64,000 bases of DNA from contig CAJQUW010003584.1 in the NCBI GenBank assembly GCA_907163375.1, positions 496,001 through 560,000 on the forward strand. The letters run 5' to 3'. Position numbers and translations under genes: made by a program. Shown here one piece after another: positions 45,731-56,738 of this stretch. The stretch is from Prostheceraeus crozeri. Its lineage: Eukaryota; Platyhelminthes; Polycladida; Euryleptidae. The notes beneath the pieces are model-generated. The model did not search any database, was not told the DNA's origin, and saw nothing but the letters and a program-made list of their open reading frames with translations. Position 1 is the first letter of the stretch; each line of letters begins with the position of its first letter.

Positions 45731-47142
45731 AAAGTTTTTCGAAATGACTTAATTAGGTCTATACATTTGATCACACACTTAGCCGGTTAGCCATTTTTTT
45801 CAAACAACCACAAATGATTAGACCTTCATTCAGTTGCAGCATGTGAGACATTTTTGAGATCTGAATGATTTTACAACAATAGAAGGATTCTTTTTTTCTT
45901 GCTTTCCAATGATCACAAAACATTTCATGTAGCAAATTGTCCTCTGAGACATGATGCTTACAAAAGCTATGTTTTCTCAATTTATTGTATTCGCATTTTT
46001 GATTTTTATCGGCATGTTGTGAATTTTATTTCATTAAAAACCAATTACAAGAACCGTTATGGAATCAATTATACAATGCGGAGAAGTAACCAGATAAAGT
46101 AACTTCTGCAATGATTAAACTTTAATCCGATAGTTTAATCCAATACAGAGGTAGCATTGCCGCGTTGCACCGCATTCGATAAATCAAGAAAGATCCTTGA
46201 TTCTCCAGTATTTGTTCTACCTGAACTATTCTAGCTGACTTTGTTCGAAACATCAGACACAAATTTCATGACTTACGGTTAACATACGCCCATTGTTTCT
46301 AAGCAAGCTGATAAAAAAGATGATGGGCTAATTGGGAATTCTTCTGGCGGTTACGGGGTTCGTCCATTGTGGCTACGCAGTTCTAAGTGCTGCGTTCCAA
46401 AATGCGGTTTGTTGCTTCAACTTAACATGCTTGAAAATTTAAGTCTGAAATGTCGGTTAAATACAACTTTATAGAATTCTATTAATCAGGTGATAAAAAT
46501 GAATTATTTTTTGATCGTTGGAAAGTTCAGGAAGTGAATTTTACTATCGATATGAAATCATTTAGATCGCATACGTAGTTCACTTGCTGCAGACTATTGA
46601 GGAAAAGTATACGTTTATGATATGAACCACCGCTCACAGAATTTAAAATTTTTGAAAACTGAGCGCGATTGTGTGGGGTCAGATGTCGTTCACGTCAAAA
46701 TTTGGCGGCCAAATTCAAACAGGAGATGTCTCAGATCTTATGATAAAAATAGATTAAGGAAGCGTAAGGATAATTTTTGAGTGGTATAATTGGAAAAAAC
46801 ATATCTGGTCAAAATAAATAAAAAATATCGCAAAAATTCGATGAAATAGCCACGGAATCGTTCGGGAATTTGAAGCTTGATATCTGGCCGCCACCCTGTT
46901 GAGAGTTCATATCGTCGATTATCGAAGGGCTCCGATCAGTTGTTATTAGCCTGCATAACACTCTAACTTCGTGGCTCATCATCTAATCCAAACATGATTC
47001 GAAGCCAAATTTTTTCCTGACCAAGTTGAACAGTTCTCCCACGTACAACCCTATCATTGTCACAATCCATTTGTGTATACATCCATGGGCACAACATTGA
47101 GGCATAGTGTGACAGGTGTGAGGAAGAAAAACAACAGTCTGC
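45731..47142. other. Intergenic stretch, nothing recognised
   Basis: No gene or repeat was recognised. It may contain the upstream part of the transposase-like remnant at 45.0-45.7 kb (short minus frame 45771-45980), but nothing there is conserved to my eye. Confidence 0.35.
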
Positions 47143-47961
47143 ATGTTCCTTCTATCTATACCATCATATGGTGAAACTAATCATATGGTGAAACCATCTT
47201 CGTCTGTTCGTTGTCTTGGTGTTATCATAGACTCGGAGGTCTCTTTTCGTGCTCATGTGACTCATGTTGCATCCTTGTGTTTTGGTGTCTTGCGACAGAT
47301 ACGTTCCATCGGCCGCTCTCTGTCTCGTCCTCTCCTTATCAAACTAATAGAATCACTGGTCTTGCCTCTCCTAGACTTTTGTAATTCTATCCTGGCCGGT
47401 ATTCCACGTAAACTCTCTAATAAGTTTCAATCCGTGTTACATGCTAGTGCACGTTTGATTTTTGGAACTTCACGCTTTTCATCTGTAAGTCCTCTACTTC
47501 GAGATCTGGGTTGGCTTCCTGCGGACATCCGTCCGCTTTATAGGCTGGCTGCGTTGACACATGCATGTTTTCATAGAAAAGCTCCTTCTTACCTGGCCCA
47601 CGACTTCAAATACACTTCTTCAAGATGCCCTGGTCTTCGATCCTCAACAACACTATCACTAATTGTTCCTCGGGTAAAGTGCCCAACTATCGGGGGACGT
47701 TCATTTTGTGTGCATGCCTCTCGTACATGGAACTCATTACCACCGCATATAACGAACATTTCTGAACCGCATATTTTTAAGAAATCAATTAAGCAGCATT
47801 TCTTAAAATCCTGTTATACGTAATTTTTGTACTAAATGCTTTTTACTTACATACTTTTATTATTATAATTTTGATGAAATTTTGTACAGTGGCCTTGAGA
47901 CGTGTAAACATGTGAAATGTCACTCAAATATAATTCGTTCCTGACTGACTGACTGACTGAT
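47143..47961 (+). mobile_element. 5'-truncated CR1/L2-like LINE, 3' end of ORF2
   Basis: An open frame of 226 codons (47143-47823) is the C-terminal part of a LINE reverse transcriptase: SVRCLGVIIDSEVSFRAHVT, LIKLIESLVLPLLDFCNSIL, QSVLHASARLIFG, LRDLGWLPADIRPLYRLAAL, APSYLAHDF, then SRTWNSLPPHI and FKKSIKQHFL. These are the standard landmarks after the palm domain. The catalytic palm is absent, so the copy is 5'-truncated. The 3' untranslated region ends in (CTGA)n at about 47943-47961, as CR1/L2 elements end in short tandem repeats. The frame is intact over this piece, suggesting a fairly recent insertion. Confidence 0.88.
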
Positions 47962-49414
47962 ACCGCATTCGATGTCGACAGACACTCGGGGGCATCCTGA
48001 CGTCATCATCGTATCACCCTGTGATTGGTCGCTCAGATTGAACTCGTCAACATTTCAGGTTTCTCGCTGTGCAGGGAATCTTGCTGACTGCGCTCGTTCG
48101 TCGGCGCTACTTACAAGCTGTGACACTGCGATTAAACTTAAGTTAGCAAGCTTGTACAATTCCCCTATACAAGCGATAGTTTTAACAGCAATAATGGACT
48201 TTTGCTGGAGTATTTCAGATCGATTAGATTGCTACTAATCATGCAGGCTATTGATGCTATAATATGCATTGAGATGAAATTGTAATCAATAGGCCTAAAA
48301 AGCATAATCAGAGTTATGGTTGATGATTGTAATAATTATAGTAGGCCTATATACGTTATCTTACGATATCTTGCTTTATCAATGTGTAAATTGAATCCAA
48401 TCCATGGCTTATGAAATCCATAATCGTGCGATTATGCTGATATGTAATGCGAGAGAATGTAAAAAAGAGATTTAAATGTGTTTTTTTGCTGAGGCCTATA
48501 AATTTTCTAATGTATCTTGAATGCGCGTATATTCTTCTAACAGACATGGTTGGCCGGCTTAACTTTAAACGCCGTGCCATAGTTTCGAAAAAAATGATCA
48601 AACCTTACCTCTTTGTACTAGTCCACCTACTCTTCTATTCTACTGTAATTCGAATGTTCACGTTGTCTAATGCAATGTTACGTTGCCTATCTATAGCACA
48701 GACACGTGAGTCATGAGACTTGAGTCGTGTGTCTTATGAGATTGATGATTTCAAGAAATAGTGCAACGGAAATCATGTAATTGTAATAAATGATAGGAAA
48801 ACAAAAGTTTTGAGCACCAACTTTTCTTGGAAGTTGCCCTGAATAGCCTTTCCAACTCAGAAACATTACTTGCTTCTGTACTTTTCCTGTTCAACCGGTG
48901 GCTGACATAGAAAGCTTCTTGTGTAAAGATTGTTGGTGATATCTTTAACAGCAAAATGACTTGTTCGAGTCATTTTGAGTATATTATCTCTAAAATCTCA
49001 AAACATCTGTATCTCCACCGTTTTCTGAAGGAAATTCAGAAATCAGAAATCGAATCGAATGAATCGATGAATTGATTCGAATAACGAGAGATTTTTTGGA
49101 TATCATGGTTCTTATCAAAACCGAGAAATGCAACCGTGAGAGCCCTAAAACTGTTTTGAAATTTCGATATTACACGACATTTTTCACGTATGGTCTAAAG
49201 AGAGCTGACAATTCATACAGGGATACATTCAGATCTTGTGAAGAACAAAAATAATAATGCACTTATTTTCCGAAAATGCCTCAATATTGAAAATTTGATG
49301 CAATTGACAAAGTAAAACATTTCAAGTACATCACATAAAAGAAAAAGTAGGCTACCGGTAACAAGAAAGAAGTAACATGACATCGGATAGTGTAACAGTG
49401 AATGCTGGGAACCA
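47962..49414. other. Intergenic stretch, nothing recognised
   Basis: No gene or repeat recognised. Short frames near 48356-48716 have no domain. Confidence 0.4.
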
Positions 49415-51130
49415 CTATCTGAATCCAGTATTTATAAGTCGAATCATCGCTAGGATGAAACAGTTCTGTCTCAGAATCGATTTGCATTGTGGCACGCAAT
49501 ACTTGTTGGTATGGAGCAATCTTTGTGGCTCAAGAAAATACAGAGCATGCTCCTTTTCTTGACACAATGAGTCGAAAAGATTCAAGCCAATCATGAGACA
49601 CCTGTAATTAAGGGGATGAAATTGTTGCAAGGACACCTTGAAGATCCACACTTAATGTGGTGCACTTGATCTTGTATCTTTTCATTCAATTTGCTGTTTG
49701 TTGCGCTTAGTCCAACGAACATGGGAGGGCCGAATACTCCAAAATGCTGCGAATGCAGATATTATAGGTAAAGACCAAATCCTTCACTGATAGAAAAGGT
49801 TTCAGTTGCCGAAGAGCAAAAAGTCGACTGGAAGCTTTTCTGAAAGAACACCAGACATGCTCTTGCATGTTAAAGTTACATCTAATGTGATGCCCAAAAT
49901 TTTCAAATTTTCACTCAAAGGTATATCAGGATGAAGATCATCACGCTTTCGAGGTGAAATGAGTATCTACTGGCATTTTTCAATTTTGATGGTCATCTTA
50001 TTCCGGTCAACCCAGTCTTTCACTTTTGAATAAATCAGATGCACAGGATTCAAATCAGGAATTACAGAATGATTTCTAACACCAAGTATGAGGACATCAT
50101 CTGCATATTTTATAATGATTGCATCTAATGGATTCAAATCAGCACAAAAATACCCGAATAGAAGAGGGCCGATTGATGATCCCTGGAATGCCACTTTCAA
50201 CAGACAGGTATTCACTTCGATAGTCCCTCCATTTAACTCTTTGGCATCGATGAGTCAGGTAATTCCGTATGAAGGCAACAGTGAATGCAGAGAATTTATC
50301 AAAGCGCATTTTTTCCAACAGTAACCGATGAGAAATTTTATCTAATTTCTTAGTGAGATCTACCGGAAGCAGGTGGCAAGCCACCGCATTTCTATTCTAG
50401 AGCTTTTCTGTAATAAAGTTTTTGGCAGAAATGAGAGCGCGCGTAGTTGAACTACTTAAGATAACCAAATTGCATCAAATCTGGTGGTGAATTCTTTGCC
50501 AATATATTTTATCAGTATTTTCTCAAAAAGAAGTTCAGGCAGGGGAAGTAACGATATTGGGCGCAAGTTCTATATATCTGGCTTGCTGCTTTTAGGGCAA
50601 GGGGTTATATCAGCACTTTTCCATATTTTTGGTACAGACACACAAACAGGTATTATGTTATATAGTCAGTGGAATATGTAGCACATCAGAAGACCTTTTC
50701 CAGATAATCGCTGGAATGTCATCAGAGCCAGGGGAAGATTTTGTTTTGAGATTCCTCAACACATTTTGAACAATACTTTCGGAAAATTCAAAAGGTAGAT
50801 CAAAAATTTCCGTGTATCAACCGTCGCAATCATCAATTGGATCACTGACAAAGTTGCTCTTGAAATTTTGATTCAAATCGTTTAGTACAGTACCCAGAGG
50901 AACATTTGGATGACATTCAGGTAACCAATTTTCTTTCTCAGTAGGATTATACGTCACAGCTTTATAAACATCCCGATATTCAAAGCGATATTGAATGAGA
51001 CAGGAGACAATAATGACAAGATACTGGTTATTTTGTCAGTATCCTGTTGAAGGAATGCTATTTGGTGCCTATCGACAGTTGATATTACCCGACATTTCTG
51101 CATCGACTCCATTTCTGCAAGTCACATAAC
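49415..51130 (-). mobile_element. Decayed CR1/L2-like LINE, reverse transcriptase to 3' end
   Basis: Minus-strand reverse transcriptase in several frames. From right to left: thumb-proximal start VPLGTVLNDL, SDPIDDCDG and SSPGSDDIPA (about 50930-50720); palm DLTKKLDKISHRLLLEKM and FIRNYLTHRCQRVKWRDY (50384-50220); SSIGPLLFGYFCADLNPLD and the catalytic AIIIKYADDVLIL (50200-50080); DWVDRNKMTIKIEKCQ (about 49980); SENLKILGITLDV; and the end NCFILAMIRLINTGF (49415-49480). It is probably the same family as the LINE at 6.2-8.6 kb, which ends in a similar way. Many interruptions. Confidence 0.8.
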
Positions 51131-51599
51131 TTTAAAAGACTTAAGAATTTGGCGGAGTCATTACCATTCAGTGAAACTACATCCCCCTATGCTATGGAAT
51201 AACCAAGCACTTGGTTATTGAAGGAGCAGTGAAATGGCGCGTGAAGGAGCAGAATGAGTTGCACTGATCGGGGCAAAATATTGTAGAATTCGGCGACTCA
51301 CTACACGCATCGATATCTGTAAGGATGAGGCAATCAGAAGTGCTCTACCAAGTTTCACCTTTGGGAGTTAACTACTTGTTGGTGGAATTTGTTGCACGCA
51401 TGGGTGATTTCCTGAAGTTCTAAAACAGTGGTTCTTAACCTTTTTGCTCGGATTCCTCCCTAAAAGTTGAAAGTGTGTTTAATTCCTCCCTCTAAACTAG
51501 TAGGCCCCTATTCAAGTTCAAAAAAGTAGTTAAAGATAGCAGTAACAAATATTTTCAAAAGCAGACTTCAGGCAACCTATCAAGAAGAATCTAAGCAAG

Positions 51600-51857
51600 C
51601 TTACATGTATATGGGAAGTGTTATAAGCATTTCAACAAAAAACTAATGACTGCACTGAGCCTGATGCTTACCGCACAATTCCTGAATTCGTGGTCTCAAA
51701 TTCATGAGTTTTAATCTCAAATCACCGCGTACGATGATGTTCAGTCGATTTCTCTTCTTAAGTCATCAAATATGATACCGCCGAGAAACCGGACTCGACC
51801 AGGTACGATGTTGGAAAAGGAAGTAGTAGCGTGTGAGCATTGGCTGATAACATTGGG
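51600..51857 (-). pseudogene. hAT-A transposase C-terminal dimerisation part, beyond the Tigger
   Basis: Minus strand carries PMLSANAHTLLLPFPTSYLV then ESGFSAVSYLMT, the hAT C-terminal dimerisation motif (PFPTTYLCExGFS), with decayed continuation leftward. It picks up the hAT-A reading frame exactly where the Tigger TA duplication interrupts it (EK, then Y from AAG TAC). Confidence 0.8.
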
Positions 51858-52471
51858 TAGGGGAGAGGCGGGTTCATTGGCCGTTTTTTTTTCAGGAGGC
51901 TGTAGAATCGAAACGGCTGGGTCTATTGACAACATACCACATGCATTTTATAGCCGTGAGATTAGACTACAACATACATGAGAGCCGATTGGATCTTGGT
52001 GATACTTTTTGCAAAATTAAGAAATAGAGTAAAAAAGTGAAAGCGGCCAATGATGCCGACTGGTTGTCTTCATTGGCCGGGGGTTGGTGATCATTGGCCG
52101 GGTAGTTGGTTTTGTTTCGAAGGACAATTTATCAACTGATATTCGAATACTAATTCCTAGATCATATATACTAATTATTGGTTAGCAATAATTTTCAAAT
52201 TTATCGACTTGACATTTCGGCACTGTACCTGTACCGGTACCAGTAAGCGTTGCTGATGTTGAAAACAAAATTACTAATTAGAGAAAATATTTTCATAAAA
52301 ATATCTTTGTATGTAGGCATTAAGTCCCAAATTTAGGGTAATTTATAGAAAGATGAATATAAAAAAACACAAAATTACAGATACTTCTTTAGATCACACA
52401 ATTAATTATTGTAATTGGAATTACAGTTTTCATAGCATACCGATCGATACGTGACTCTAGAAACGCGTAGT

Positions 52472-53263
52472 CTACAAGTTAAAACAGTCAAGTGAGCAAT
52501 CGAATCGGTAAAGTTTGCTGGAGCGTGCAGTTGACCCTGTCGATGGGATAGGAAGTTTGATGAGAATTTCATCAAGTGTTGCTACCGCAACATCGTCAAT
52601 GTCTGGGAAAAAGAAAACTTGCTCACGGTCACGCTTTCTCATGAACATAAGCATTATTTCAGGAGACATCTGCAACACTTTGCACACATAGTTTTGGGAT
52701 GAACACTTTCCCGACACTGTGGCCACTGCAAAGTCTCCAACATTTAAGTCCAATTCCTTGGAATTATCCGATATTTCAGCGCGTTTTATTATCTTCTCCG
52801 CCGGTTCTTCCTCCTCAAGCTGGTCATTGTTCTCTTCTCGAAACAATGGTGTCATGTGATCGACAAGTAGTTTCCTTTTCGGCTTCTTCGACATCTGCAG
52901 TTTGGAAGATTCTCGTTCTTCGAGAAGAATTTTTTCTGGGCTTGATGTCAACACTGTTGAGCTAACCCTCTTACGTCCTATCTTCCGTTCTGTTACTTGT
53001 AGGACGGGCAAGGGTCTGATGGTTTCAGGAGAGACAACTTCATTAGATGGTCGTGAAGGCTCCATCTCGTCGTCAGGAATGCTTACCTGAGGAATATGCA
53101 CACTTGCTGGAAGAAAGTCAGCTTCGTCGAAAATATCTGAATTTAGTGGAAAGATTCCCGTTGCTCGGAACCCGCTACTTATGTTTCCAGATCGTACGCC
53201 CGTCCAAAGAGCTCTCCCATTTCGTACAGGGTGACTCGAGTCCCTGGGTGGGCCAATTGCCAA
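52472..53263 (-). CDS. Tigger transposase C-terminal part, shifted frame
   Basis: 263-codon frame. After some 25 unrelated residues it becomes SSGFRATGIFPLNSDIFDEA, the segment that follows the catalytic domain in pogo-family transposases, then a charged linker (RKRVSSTVLTSSPEK, KKPKRKLLVDHM, LEEEEPAEKI) and a globular end with VGDFAVATVSGKCSSQNYVC and VFFFPDIDDVA. Overlap with the main frame and the match to the family show it is the same gene broken by one shift. The GDFxxxxxxGK...YVCKV segment resembles the small C-terminal module found in jerky/Tigger proteins. Confidence 0.75.
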   Translation of the reverse strand: MAIGPPRDSSHPVRNGRALWTGVRSGNISSGFRATGIFPLNSDIFDEADFLPASVHIPQVSIPDDEMEPSRPSNEVVSPETIRPLPVLQVTERKIGRKRVSSTVLTSSPEKILLEERESSKLQMSKKPKRKLLVDHMTPLFREENNDQLEEEEPAEKIIKRAEISDNSKELDLNVGDFAVATVSGKCSSQNYVCKVLQMSPEIMLMFMRKRDREQVFFFPDIDDVAVATLDEILIKLPIPSTGSTARSSKLYRFDCSLDCFNL

Positions 53264-54300
53264 TCATGCACAGCTTTTCTGTAAAAAGCTTTCAGCGGGC
53301 CGTAAACGGAAACGTCCAACGGCTGCATCCTGTGTGAACAATGTGGGGGAAATGTCAGCAGATGGATGCCGTTTTCTCTGCAATACAAAACTGTGCGCAG
53401 GCTGACATGGCTTGCATGGTTATCTAACAAAATGATAATAGGATTCTCCTTCGTTGCGCATGTGTGCTTCACGATGTGCGGGAGAACGTCATCCGAAAAA
53501 ATTTCGGCTGTCATCCATCCGGACCCTGTAGCTGAATTAACTCCCAATGTTCCAGCAGGTGCTCCATGAACGAGACGAGTAGGAGAAACCTTTTTGAGGG
53601 GAAATACCATAACTGGTGGTACAGTGTTCCCGCCGGCCGAGATTATTCCTAGAACAGTGACCATCAATCCGCGCTCCGCAGCCGTTACCATTCCTACTTG
53701 CTTTCTTCCTGTTGGGGCGATAACTTTGGAACAAACATTTACGTTTGTTATTCCAGTTTCGTCCAAATTATAGACTCGATTCCAGTCAATATCGTAAGTA
53801 TTCATGGTTAGAGTAAAATTGTCAAAAAACTTTTCCACGGCTTTCTTGTTGAAACCAGTTGCTCTGGCCATAGACGTGGCTTCCGGTGTTCGAAGGGAGA
53901 GATTATTACGTTTGAGAAATCCACAAAGCCAATCCTTTCCTGCACATTTCATACTAGTCCACGATGACGGCATCTTATCTTCGGGAATAATTTTGGCGGC
54001 AAACTCGGCAGCAAGCCGGCGCGCTTCCATGGCAGTGAGACCATAGAAACGGTGGACACACTCAGTTATGTACGCTGCTAGTTGGCGCTCTTGGTCAGGG
54101 CTGAAGACCAGCCTGTTCATCAATTGCCCTTGTACAACAGATGACCCTGGGACTTGATTTTTGTGCCGGCGTAATGACCGTACAGGAATCTTTGTCCATT
54201 CAGAAACTTTCGGCAACGAGGCACCGTCTTTAATCATGCCCTGAGCGCGTGCCATATCCTCCGCGGTATATTTTGCTCGCTTGCTCATGATTGCCTGCAA
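53179..54300 (-). CDS. Tigger/pogo transposase, main part
   Basis: 373 codons. The N-terminal psq-type helix-turn-helix covers residues about 5-50 (MSKRAKYTAEDMARAQGMIK, SLRRHKNQVPG), followed by a second, CENP-B-like region (QERQLAAYITECVHRF, DWLCGFLKRNN). The DDE_1 nuclease has NLDETGI (first Asp), IILLDNHASHVS (second) and FPPHCSHRMQPLDVSVYGPL, which holds the third Asp of the pogo DDxD triad. Alternative starts at residues 1 and 5 (MQAIMSK) are equally possible. The frame ends early at ELFGRAYDLET; the homologous continuation (SSGFRATGIFPLN) is in the next frame, so a single shift near 53190 cuts the C-terminal part. The catalytic domain is intact. Confidence 0.92.
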   Translation of the reverse strand: MQAIMSKRAKYTAEDMARAQGMIKDGASLPKVSEWTKIPVRSLRRHKNQVPGSSVVQGQLMNRLVFSPDQERQLAAYITECVHRFYGLTAMEARRLAAEFAAKIIPEDKMPSSWTSMKCAGKDWLCGFLKRNNLSLRTPEATSMARATGFNKKAVEKFFDNFTLTMNTYDIDWNRVYNLDETGITNVNVCSKVIAPTGRKQVGMVTAAERGLMVTVLGIISAGGNTVPPVMVFPLKKVSPTRLVHGAPAGTLGVNSATGSGWMTAEIFSDDVLPHIVKHTCATKENPIIILLDNHASHVSLRTVLYCRENGIHLLTFPPHCSHRMQPLDVSVYGPLKAFYRKAVHDWQLAHPGTRVTLYEMGELFGRAYDLET

Positions 54301-55445
54301 AGAAAACGAAGTGTCTGGATGTCATTAACTGTAGCCGGAATAATTCTAACAATTCCTAATTAGAATTCTTAATATTCTTAATTAATTAAAATCCCACCTG
54401 TAGTTATAGATCTAGTTATAGTAGTTATATCCCATCTGGCCTTATAGTGCTGACTCGGCAGAGAATGCCATCAATCACAAGTAACGAGGAGAGAGGGAGA
54501 GAGCTCGTCGCTCATTGCCTCACGCACCACGTCATACACCAGCCGATAGCGTGCGTCACGTTTAAAGAAAGTTAGGTGCTTGTGAGCTGCTTTACCGCAC
54601 AAGTGTCTTACAGCTGAGATGATAAAGCGTCTGACTAACATGCTACTGAATAGGATTCGAGCCCTCAGCAATCTAAATTTTTGTGATTTTTGTATCTTGT
54701 TTATTGTCATTGATTTTTCGGACAACTTTATGACCGCATTGTGCTGAAATACTTTTGTAACACTATCACGAGATTATCAGGACATAAACCGAGAATTTAA
54801 TAAACTGATGTAAATGCGAGAGGCTGTACTTAGAAGTCTGCAGTCTTAATTTTCTTATTCTCTTGAGAAATATAATAGTATTAAAAGTAGACCTTCCTCT
54901 TCTCTGCTATGTCTATTTTGCTGTTACGGTATGTTTTTGTTCCTTCTATACGTACCTAATATAGACTTTTATGCTTACCTAGGAAACCGACAGCTATATG
55001 GAAACCCTCACAACTGAAAAAACGTATCGGTAGTGGTAGTGGTTACCATACTATGAAACTAATTTAAATTTTTCATGTAATAAAACTTAGAAAATAATTG
55101 AAAAATTATAACAGTGACATACAATGGACCCTTGCGAGAGTTTTAATTGAATACCTTGTAGAACAGACGAAACAAATTTAATTTTTTGAAAATTACACGG
55201 CGGCCAATGATCCCCACCCCCAAACGGCCAATGATCCCGACCCCTGGTAGTCCGAACAAATCATTGTGTAGACTAGGGAAAATCGATTAATTGGTGCAAT
55301 CGAGCAATGTCATTTGATAGAAGAAGTTAAACTCTACCTAATAATAATATTCGTTTTAATCTCGGTCACGATTATTCTCCTAAGATCCCCCATCTTCGCA
55401 AAGTCGCAAAGTTTTCAAAATGAGTGTAATTTTTTTACTTACCAC
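54301..55445. other. Tigger internal non-coding region
   Basis: Upstream side of the Tigger transposase. Contains GGCCAATGATC repeats near 55202 and 55229. The frame 54471-54725 has no domain. No other gene recognised. Confidence 0.5.
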
Positions 55446-56568
55446 CAGTGGCGTGCGGTGGTCTCAAGCGGTGGGCATGCGATATATTTAGTCTACCATA
55501 GTGCATGATAACATGTATGCCTAGCCTTTATAATCTATGTACATGCTGCATGTTATAAGTTATATGTACATGTACATGATCAGCTTATCACCAGCCAATA
55601 CTTATTATAGTTTCCAACACATTCATCTACATATAAATTCTACATAATCTACATAAATCTACATATAAATTCACAAAACAACTAGTATTATACATTGCAG
55701 ATATATTCTGTATAAAATCGAAAATAAAAATCATTTAAAGACCCATTCTTTGAGACTTCTTGATAAAGTCATTGATGAGTGTCGTAGAAGACGGAGGAGT
55801 TGTCCTGCAATTTATTCAACAACTCCTTCTCGATGGCGATAGCGGCGAGAGCTGACAATCTCTCTTCACCTTGACTGGTCCTAGTGAAAGAATTGATCCG
55901 CTTTAGTGCAGAAAATGATCGTTCACAGGACGCCGTGGTACTGGGAAAGGTCAGTGCCAGTTTCGTGAATTTGTTTGTCTCAGGCAGCGTTGCACCCAAA
56001 TTTTGTCTTTCGAAATAAACATTCAGTTCATGGATATTGTACGTACGAAATTCATTACTTTTGTAAAGAACGATCAACTCATTGCGCAACCGAGGAAAAT
56101 CAAACAAATGGCCGTAGCCTACTCGTCAAACAGAGTTTGCGGAAATTGCTCACAGTAACATGATTACCGCCAGATTACAAAGCTTGTGGCTTTCATACAT
56201 TGTGTGCACTGAGTGGCATGCACACAACTACAGCGAGAGTTTTCCTTCCCTAATTTGCAAGCATGCGATTGAGCGACCGAATGCTCCCGCCTCTGTACGC
56301 TGACGCCTGGCTCCATCGCCGCTGTATGAGGAGTCAATGCATAATGAATGGGAGGTTGGATGCGGCGATGCCTCCACTAAATATTCACCCAGTTATGTAA
56401 TTCATTTATGAAGATGGAATTTTGTGATGTCGTCATACGCCCTACTGACAATTGGAAGGCCATCTAACTGATACTTGATGAAATAAACATGTTGAACATA
56501 ATGAATGATTACTCAAATTTGCATACGCATTCGCCGCATGCATCGCATATATGGACCGCACGCCACTG
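55446..56568 (-). mobile_element. hAT transposon B, 1123 bp, internally deleted, inserted in Tigger
   Basis: CTTACCAC flanks both ends (55438-55445, 56569-56576), an exact 8-bp duplication. Inverted termini are CAGTGGCGTGCGGT and ACCGCACGCCACTG. Only the C-terminal part of a hAT transposase remains inside, so this is an internally deleted derivative that would need enzyme from elsewhere. Confidence 0.92.
55769..56107 (-). pseudogene. hAT-B transposase fragment: C-terminal dimerisation domain
   Basis: 112 codons, FERQNLGATLPETNKFTKLA then LTFPSTTASCERSFSALKRI and SFTRTSQGEERLSALAAIAI. This is the hAT family dimerisation domain (Dimer_Tnp_hAT; PxSxxxxERxFSxLxxIxxxxRxxxxxxRLxxL). The catalytic core and the BED finger are missing, removed with the rest of the element. 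It is distinct from the hAT-A transposase, whose dimerisation motif is of the ZBED5 type. Confidence 0.88.
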
Positions 56569-56738
56569 CTTACCACTGACTACCATAGTTTCCATTTCCT
56601 GATGTTGATATTTTTGGCACGTTTTGGTATTGCCGTAATAATGATTCTCTGAAAATACCGCTGGTGCATGATAGATAGGTTTTAAGAAAACGCAGGGTGG
56701 CCAATGAACCCGCCCGGCCAATGAACCCGCCTCTCCCC

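Larger units (their letters stand above)
51860..56738 (-). mobile_element. Tigger/pogo transposon, 4.9 kb, inserted in hAT-A
   Basis: TA flanks both ends (51858-51859, 56739-56740). Termini are inverted: GGGGAGAGGCGGGTTCATTG and the inverse at the right. The word GGCCAATGA and its complement recur at least eight times, clustered within a few hundred bases of the ends. It carries a pogo-family transposase (53179-54300) and a second downstream frame (52472-53263). A 1.1-kb hAT (55446-56568) has inserted into its right part. Confidence 0.9.
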
